64,000 bases of DNA from Lepturacanthus savala (Eukaryota > Chordata > Actinopteri > Scombriformes > Trichiuridae), in the NCBI GenBank assembly GCA_030544235.1, contig CM060465.1, positions 35,879,488-35,943,487 of the forward strand. Reading direction: 5' to 3'. Below are positions 56,739-64,000 of this stretch, piece by piece (position 1 is the stretch's first letter; each line of letters starts with the position of its first letter). The notes beneath the pieces were generated by a model. That model was not told the origin of the DNA and searched no databases. It worked only from the letters and a program-made list of their open reading frames with translations. Position numbers and translations under genes: made by a program.

Positions 56739-58760
56739 CTACTGGTTGTGCTGGTTCCAGTTGAGGTTGATGAAGGTCTTGGAGTCCATGCGGTCTACGT
56801 ACAGGACCCCGTCCAGGTGGTCCATCTCGTGCTGCAGGATCCGAGCCGTCCAGCCGCTGGTCTGCCACACCACGGGTCGGCCGGTCTGATCCAGACCTGC
56901 AGAGACCAGCAGAACCGGAGCAGGATCAACCTCCACGCGGGTCCACGGAGTTTAGACGTGGGAATAAAACCTTCTGGTCCATGTGGATTTATTCTATTTA
57001 TTATTTTATTATTAGAATCATTCATTTCATCTTTTTAATAGAACTAATGTCAGGATTTGTGGTGATTTTTGGTTTAAAAACACAAAAAGAGGGAAAATAT
57101 TTCAAAATAAAACTCAACATATTGAATTATTTTGGGTTATTATTATTACAGTCAAATAATTATATATATAATAATATATATATATATATAATAATATAGC
57201 AATAATAGTTTGGTTGATAATTATTGTTAGTTTATAATAAAAATGACACATTTGCTAAAATCCACATTTTAACTGTTGTAGAAATAGTTTATGTTAATAT
57301 GGATTAAATGGACAGGGTTTTAATTAGGTTTTAATACGGTTTAATTAGTATTTTAACAGGATTTTAATTAGTATTTTAACAGGATTTTAATTATTATTTT
57401 AACAGGATTTTAATTATTATTTTAACAGGATTTTAACAGGATTTTAATTAGGATTTTAATTAGTATTTTAACAGGGTTTAATTAGTATTTTAACAGGGTT
57501 TAATTAGTATTTTAACAGGGTTTAATTAGTATTTTAACAGGACTTTAATTAGTATTTTAACAGGATTTTAACAGGATTTTAATTAGTATTTTAACAGGAC
57601 TTTAATTAGTATTTTAACAGGACTTTAATTAGTATTTTAATTAGTATTTTAACAGGGTTTAATTAGTATTTTAACAGGGTTTAATTAGTATTTTAACAGG
57701 ACTTTAATTAGTATTTTAACAGGATTTTAACAGGATTTTAATTAGTATTTTAACAGGACTTTAATTAGTATTTTAACAGGACTTTAATTAGTATTTTAAC
57801 AGGATTTTAACAGGATTTTAATTAGTATTTTAACAGGACTTTAATTAGTATTTTAACAGGACTTTAATTAGTATTTTAATTAGTATTTTAACAGGGTTTA
57901 ATTAGTATTTTAACAGGATTTTAATTAGTATTTTAACAGGACTTTAATTAGTATTTTAATTAGTATTTTAACAGGGTTTAATTAGTATTTTAACAGGACT
58001 TTAATTAGTATTTTAATCAGTATTTTAACAGGACATTAATGAGTATTTTAATCAGTATTTTAACGAGTATTTTAACAGGACTTTAATCAGTATATTAACG
58101 AGTATTTTAACAGGACTTTAATTAGTAAATGAAATTCATTTCCACAGGTTCATTGAACAGAAACGTACCCGACACCTCCACAGACAGGAATCGTGGAACC
58201 GTAGCAGAGAACCCAGCGATGCTTTCACATCCTTCCTGAAACAGCAGCGTCCTCCCGTCCAGGACCCTCAGCTTGGGGTTCACGAAGACCCTGAGGGGCT
58301 GGACCGAGACCCCCCGGACCTCCCTGGACTCCGGAGAGACCTCCTCCAGCAGCTTGCTGGTGTACTCCAGGGCCAGGATCCGGAGGGGGACCCCGATCTG
58401 AGGAGCGCTGAGTCCCACGCATCCCACGCTACGCATCACTTTCACCAGGGTGGAGATCACCTTCTGGACCTCGGGACCCGTTACGGAGTCCGGGTCCACC
58501 GGGGCCGCCCGGCACCTCAGGACCGGGTCCCCCACCTGGCACACGTGGCTGTACGGAGGACTGGGAGGAGGGCGGAGTTTACGCTTCAGGTACTGCAGGT
58601 AGGAGCGCACCTTGATGTCGGAGGAGTGGGAACGAGTGAGAGGGACGGCAGGAAAAACCATAGAAGAAGAAGAAACAATAGAAGAAGAAGAAACAATAGA
58701 AGAAGAAGAAAGTCTCAGAAGCAGTCGGGACAGATGAAGAAGAGATGAAGATCTGTTCAT
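56739..58760 (-). CDS. Peptide deformylase, mitochondrial
   Basis: Removes the formyl group from the initiator methionine of mitochondrially translated proteins. Two coding exons on the - strand: 58169-58760 (ATG at 58760) and 56739-56896 (TAG), phase 1, 249 residues (human 243). All three metal-site motifs are present: GLSAPQIG (motif 1), EGCESIAG with the cysteine ligand (motif 2) and QHEMDH with the two histidines and catalytic glutamate (motif 3). HVCQVGDPVLR and LRVFVNP also match the vertebrate enzyme. The first ~65 residues are Ser/Arg/Leu-rich and almost free of acids, as expected of a mitochondrial presequence. They contain a direct repeat SSSSIVSSSSIVSSSS. The ATG at 58760 is preferred over 58823 because a strong acceptor (TCCTGCAG) lies just upstream at 58781-58783. 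Confidence 0.97.
57300..58135 (-). repeat. Minisatellite filling the pdf intron
   Basis: About 45 units of 'agtattttaacaggacttta' plus 'att', with 'ggattttaac' and 'gggtttaatt' variants. It begins about 35 bp from the exon-1 donor on the - strand. Confidence 0.95.
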
Positions 58761-58784
58761 GATGGAGGAGACGGAGGAAGCTGC

Positions 58785-59760
<976 letters not shown>

Positions 59761-60133
59761 CATTTACTACTAAGTATAAAAATGTATATTTATATATATT
59801 TATATAAATGTATATAAAAGTAATAAGCATAACTGTTCATACAGCACTACTTGTAGTAGAGTATTTGTATATTTCAGTATTAGTACTTTTACTGTAGTAA
59901 AGGTTTTTAATACTTCTTCCATCCCTGTTTTAGCAGCATGTCTAAACACCGCCCGCCGGGTGAGCAGGTGAATCCAAACAAGCGCCCCCCAAACAAGCGC
60001 ACCCATTTAACCGCTAGCACACAGACATGCTACAAAACTAGCCTGTTAGCATGTTGCTAGATATATATTCAACACGCACAGCTAATGTCTTCAGTAATTA
60101 TATACTTTAACGCGTCAAATATATATGTTTTAC

Positions 60134-60483
60134 CTTAAATTCAGGTGAACTCTTCTGAAAATCACCTCATGATCAGAACAAACGGTCACATGGAGCCGTT
60201 AAAACTGCTTCCGGTCCAACGAGGTCGCGCTGTACGATGATTTTTCAAAATAAAAGCTGACGTGCGTTAGCTCCGTGTTTAACTCGTAGTGCCCGTCGCT
60301 CGAAATATTTTATTTTGAAAACGACGGTTGGTTTCGCCAGAACAAGTGGATCTAACAGCCGTTACCGAGCCCGAACTTGTCGGTACATGTCCAGCCGGGA
60401 CCCCGGTACCGCCCCTCCATGACCGGGAGGTTTAAAGCTCCGGTGGAGCCTCCTCCCGCCGGTTTATCCGGTTCTAACGGCGG
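60134..60483. promoter_or_regulatory. Divergent promoter of pdf (-) and tinf2-like gene (+)
   Basis: On the - strand, 'aatttaag|gtaaaac' gives a donor with exon end at 60134. It pairs with the acceptor at 58781-58783, marking a pdf 5' UTR exon of about 60,134-60,24x. On the + strand the first tinf2-like ATG is at 60484. The 350 bp between have raised GC and CpG content and no TATA box, typical of a bidirectional housekeeping promoter. Transcription start sites are not visible. Confidence 0.6.
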
Positions 60484-63400
60484 ATGGAGGCGAGATGTTT
60501 ACGGAACTGCCCGAAGCTTCCGGTGTGGATCGTAGAGCATCTGTGGGCCCACAAGATGATTCAAGAAGGTTCCGAACTTTTCTGTTTTATTTATGGTTTA
60601 ATTTTAGTTTTATTACGTTATTAAAGGTGATGTGATGTAGAGAAAGTTACCATTAAATCTAATAAACAGCGGTTAAAGACATTTACTAAGTACTGGGTCA
60701 TTCCTGGAAGTGGAGGAACATTAATACTTCTATTATTAGTGTAAACTAGACTTAATGTAAACTAGACTTAATGTAAACTAGATTTAGTATAAACTAGACT
60801 TAATATAAACTAGATTTAGTATAAACTAGACTTAATATAAACTAGATTTAGTATAAACTAGACTTAATATAAACTAGATTTAGTATAAACTAGACTTAAT
60901 ATAAACTAGACTTAATATAAACTAGAGTTAGTATAAACTAGACTTAATATAAACTAGACTTAATGTAAACTAGACTTAATGTAAACTAGATTTAATATAA
61001 ACTAGACTTAATGTAAACTAGGATTAGTATAAACTAGACTTAATATAAACTAGACTTAAAGTAAACTAGGATTAGTATAAACTAGACTTAATGTAAACTA
61101 GATTTAGTATAAACTAGACTTAATATAAACTAGACTTAATAAAACCTAGATTTAGTATAAACTAGGATTAGTATAAACTAGACTTAATGTAAACTAGACT
61201 TAATGTAAACTAGGATTAGTATAAACTAGACTTAATATAAACTAGAGTTAGTATAAACTAGGATTAGTATAAACTAGACTTGAAGTAAACTAGGATTAGT
61301 ATAAACTAGACTTAATGTAAACTAGACTTAATAAAACCTAGATTTATTATAAACTAGGATTAGTATAAACTAGACTTAATGTAAACTAGATTTAGTATAA
61401 ACTAGACTTAATGTAAACTAGACTTAATGTAAACTAGGATTAGTATAAACTAGACTTAATATAACCTAGGTTTAGTATAAACTGGGATTAGTATAAACTA
61501 GACTTAGTATAAACTAGGATTAGTATAAACTAGACTTAATATAAACTAGGATTAGTATAAACTAGGATTAGTATAAACTAGACTTAATATAAACTAGATT
61601 TAGTATAAACTAGGATTAGTATAAACTAGACTTAATATAAACTAGAGTTAATATAAACTAGACTTAGCATAAGTTTATAGTATAAACTTAATATAAACTA
61701 GATTTAGTATATATACTATACTATATACTATACACTAGATTTAGTCATATATATATATATATATATATGCATTTATAGAGTACTGTACTTAGTAGTACTT
61801 GTTTAGTAAGTACTTGTTTAATCTATCGATTATTAAAATCTATAGTAGTTCATAAAATGGTGTAGAATGTGTTTCCAAAGATGAAGATTCAACCTAAAAC
61901 ATCTTTTTTTCCAAAGATCATCAGTTTATTATTATAGAGACTAAAGAAACCAGGAAATAATCAGAGAAGAGAAGCTGGAACCAGAGAATTTACACATTTA
62001 CTAATTAATAAATGACTCTGATCTATTAATCGATTATAAAAATGGTGGTAATGGTGATGTCAAATCAAATGTGGGGTTCCTCAGGGTTCTGTTCTAGATC
62101 CTGTGAAGTTTCAGTCATCAGAACCAGAAGAACCAGAGAATTTAGACATTTTCTACTTAAAATATGAATCAAATCTATTAATGGATCATCTGAACCCTGT
62201 TAAACTGTTGTTTTTTTGTTTTTTCTCTCCAGTCCTGGACGTTTCCTTGTGTCTGGACGTGGATTCTCAGCCTCTGACTCTGGAGGATTCCTGGCGGCTT
62301 CGTGTTTCTTCTGCTCAGGTTTTTTCCATCATGAAGAACCGGAGTTTTCAGCAGTTTGAGAGAGTCGTGACTTTTCTGGAAGCAACTCACAGACTTCTGC
62401 CCAGACTGGTGCCTCCCATTAAACACATGAAGATCGTATTTGGCCTGAAAACCATGGTAACATGTTCATTACATGAATTAACACGAAGCAGTTTTACTGA
62501 CGTTCATTTCATTGTTTAATTCTAGTTGTTTTATGGGGTTCAGGTGATCATGTGGATGCTGAGAGAAGGACGAGGAATGATCGACACCGTGTTTAAAACC
62601 ATCCAGTTTTTCCCCAATAAACTGCCTCAATACCAGGATCAATGTGTGAGTGATATATTTATTATTTATAAGAACATGTATAGAAAGATGTGCAGTGAAA
62701 ACGCTGCGAAATAAGAAGAAAGAAATCTAAACCAACATTAAAAAAACAACAAATCATTAGATATTATGAATTAAATGTTATAAGAATTTATTTAAAAATT
62801 TTCTATGGATCAAAAGCTGTTGAGAAACTTAAAAAAATAAAAAAATAATGTAAAATATAATTAATAATCCTTTTATATAAACTGTTAAACCCATTGAGGT
62901 GAATCTATGATTTGATATTTTGGGCTGAACAAATAAAATTGACTTGATAATAAAAATAAAATAAATAAATAAAATAAATATAATAAATTCATATTTTTAG
63001 AGACTATTTGTAATTTGTTGGCATCGCAGCTCATTATTTGATGAATTTAGGAGAATTTTCAAAACATTTAAATCTTCATCCTGATTTTTAACTGTGATAT
63101 GATTTTATTTCTGTAATATTTAATTCTGAGTTTTTTCTTTTGTTGTATTTTTCAGGTTTAAGCAACATGACATAGAGCCCTGTTAGTTAAATATGTTATA
63201 AATCATATAAAATAGTATTAATTAGTATTTCTGGTGCCAACTAATGAAGGTAGACATGTTTAATTAATTAATAATGTGTGTTATAAATCAGAAAAGAGAC
63301 AAAAACAAAGGAAATATTAGATTTTTTGTTGTTTATCAGTCGTTTATAACTTGATTTTGTTGAATTTGAACACAAATTCCTCTTTGTTTGGTTTGTAGCT

Positions 63401-63558
63401 GCAAACACTGATGATATGAATCTTCTCTCCATCTTTATCTTGTGTTTTTTTGCCAGAGTCAACATGAGATGTTCCTCATGAGGAAGAACCAGCTGGACTT
63501 TAAGGTTCTGGCTCAGACTCTGGCGATGGACAGACGTAAACTAGAAGATTACATGAAG
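60484..63558 (+). CDS. TIN2-like shelterin protein, 5' part
   Basis: Four exons: 60484-60568, 62233-62456, 62544-62645 and 63457-63558, with consistent phases; the gene continues past the window. Exons 2-3 read SFQQFERVVTFLEATHRLLP, then FGLKTM joined to VIMWMLREGRG and VFKTIQFFPNKLP. This follows the TINF2 N-terminal (TRFH-like) pattern: W/F..f.rvleFl...P.l....h..l..GLk...v...l..grp......l...FP. In mammals TIN2 joins TRF1, TRF2 and TPP1 at telomeres. The first exon (28 codons, MEARCLRNCPKLPVW...) has no clear counterpart in human TIN2 but ends in the right phase. Fish carry several TINF2_N-domain genes, so orthology to tinf2 is probable, not certain. Confidence 0.6.
60735..61745 (+). repeat. 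~16-bp minisatellite in tinf2-like intron 1
   Basis: More than 55 units of 'taaactagacttaata' with 'ggattagta', 'gatttagta' and 'gagttagta' variants. Confidence 0.96.
61750..62050. repeat. (AT)n and interspersed repeat fragment
   Basis: A short AT run near 61,746-61,768. After it comes a piece of the teleost family from 5.6 kb ('aagattcaacctaaaacatc' to 'agaagctggaaccagagaat'). Confidence 0.75.
62650..63450. other. tinf2-like intron 3
   Basis: AT-rich intron, no other feature seen. Confidence 0.5.
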
Positions 63559-63559
63559 G

Positions 63560-64000
63560 TTAGTTTAGAAATGCTGCACCATTTATTCTGTTAAATCAGC
63601 TCCAGGCTGCGATTCCTCCTCTAACCAGCAGGAGGCGCTGCACATCAGCATTTAAAATCCTAAACATGGAGCTGAACTTTCCTAAAAAGGTGTAGAAACA
63701 TGTTTCCAGGAAACGACGGGAACAAACAGTAAAATCAACAGAAAACAACTTGTTGTTTTATTTATTTGCTGCAGCAGCTGCAGCTTATTTTATTTAATAT
63801 TGACTTTGCACGTTCAGACTTTGCTTTTCTGGCTTCTGGGAGGAAGAATTGATGCCAAAATCCTAAATTTAACCAACAATCCCTCTCTACTTTGAACTGT
63901 AGAGTCAATGGGCTCCGTGGTGCATTCAGGTGCATCTCGTAAATCTGGAGTCCAGCAGTTATTCCTGGTGATTAAACTCAAATTTAATACCTCTGTTGTT
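63560..64000. other. tinf2-like intron 4 (to window edge)
   Basis: Ordinary intron DNA. The next exon is not within the window. Confidence 0.5.

Overview
The window is nuclear DNA from a ray-finned fish, most likely a percomorph teleost. It has spliced vertebrate genes, AT-rich introns, very dense micro- and minisatellites, Tc1-type transposon remnants and the familiar teleost interspersed repeat with ATTAATCG-rich ends. There is no sign of bacterial, organellar or viral genome organisation.

Layout. (1) About 970-23,537, + strand: fourteen exons of vps9d1, whose 5' end lies before the window, read through to the stop codon. Exon phases fit at every junction. (2) About 23,540-39,070: a gene-free stretch. 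It holds interspersed repeats, a decayed Tc1 copy, a 4.5-kb field of tRNA-like units arranged as two large inverted repeats (28.4-32.9 kb), GA/G and CAT microsatellites, a GC-rich probable conserved regulatory element (34.95-35.5 kb), a 61-bp minisatellite interrupted by a second Tc1 remnant, and a short hAT-like element. (3) 39,076-47,502, - strand: a six-exon gene for a 243-residue Rossmann-fold, SDR-like protein lacking the usual YxxxK. (4) 48.5-53,329, + strand: spata2l (504 residues). (5) 56,739-58,760, - strand, with a 5' UTR exon near 60.1-60.24 kb: pdf, mitochondrial peptide deformylase. (6) 60,484 to the right edge, + strand: the first four coding exons of a TIN2 (tinf2)-like shelterin gene, sharing a divergent promoter with pdf.

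The genes do not form one pathway. vps9d1 is a predicted endosomal Rab5-type GEF. spata2l is an adaptor of the SPATA2/CYLD/LUBAC type. pdf is mitochondrial and tinf2 is telomeric. In human, vps9d1 and spata2l are also neighbours (16q24.3), so that part of the order is conserved.

The most striking feature is architectural. At many exon edges in different genes and on both strands, a minisatellite has grown across the splice site itself, so that each repeat unit carries a copy of the donor or acceptor plus some exon bases. Wherever I checked reading frames, the functional site is the copy that keeps the reading frame, and most decoy copies lead to a stop codon. The acceptor array in front of vps9d1 exon 10 is an exception: some of its copies would add residues in frame. 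The second striking feature is the palindromic field of tRNA-like units. Exon numbers below count from the first visible exon.
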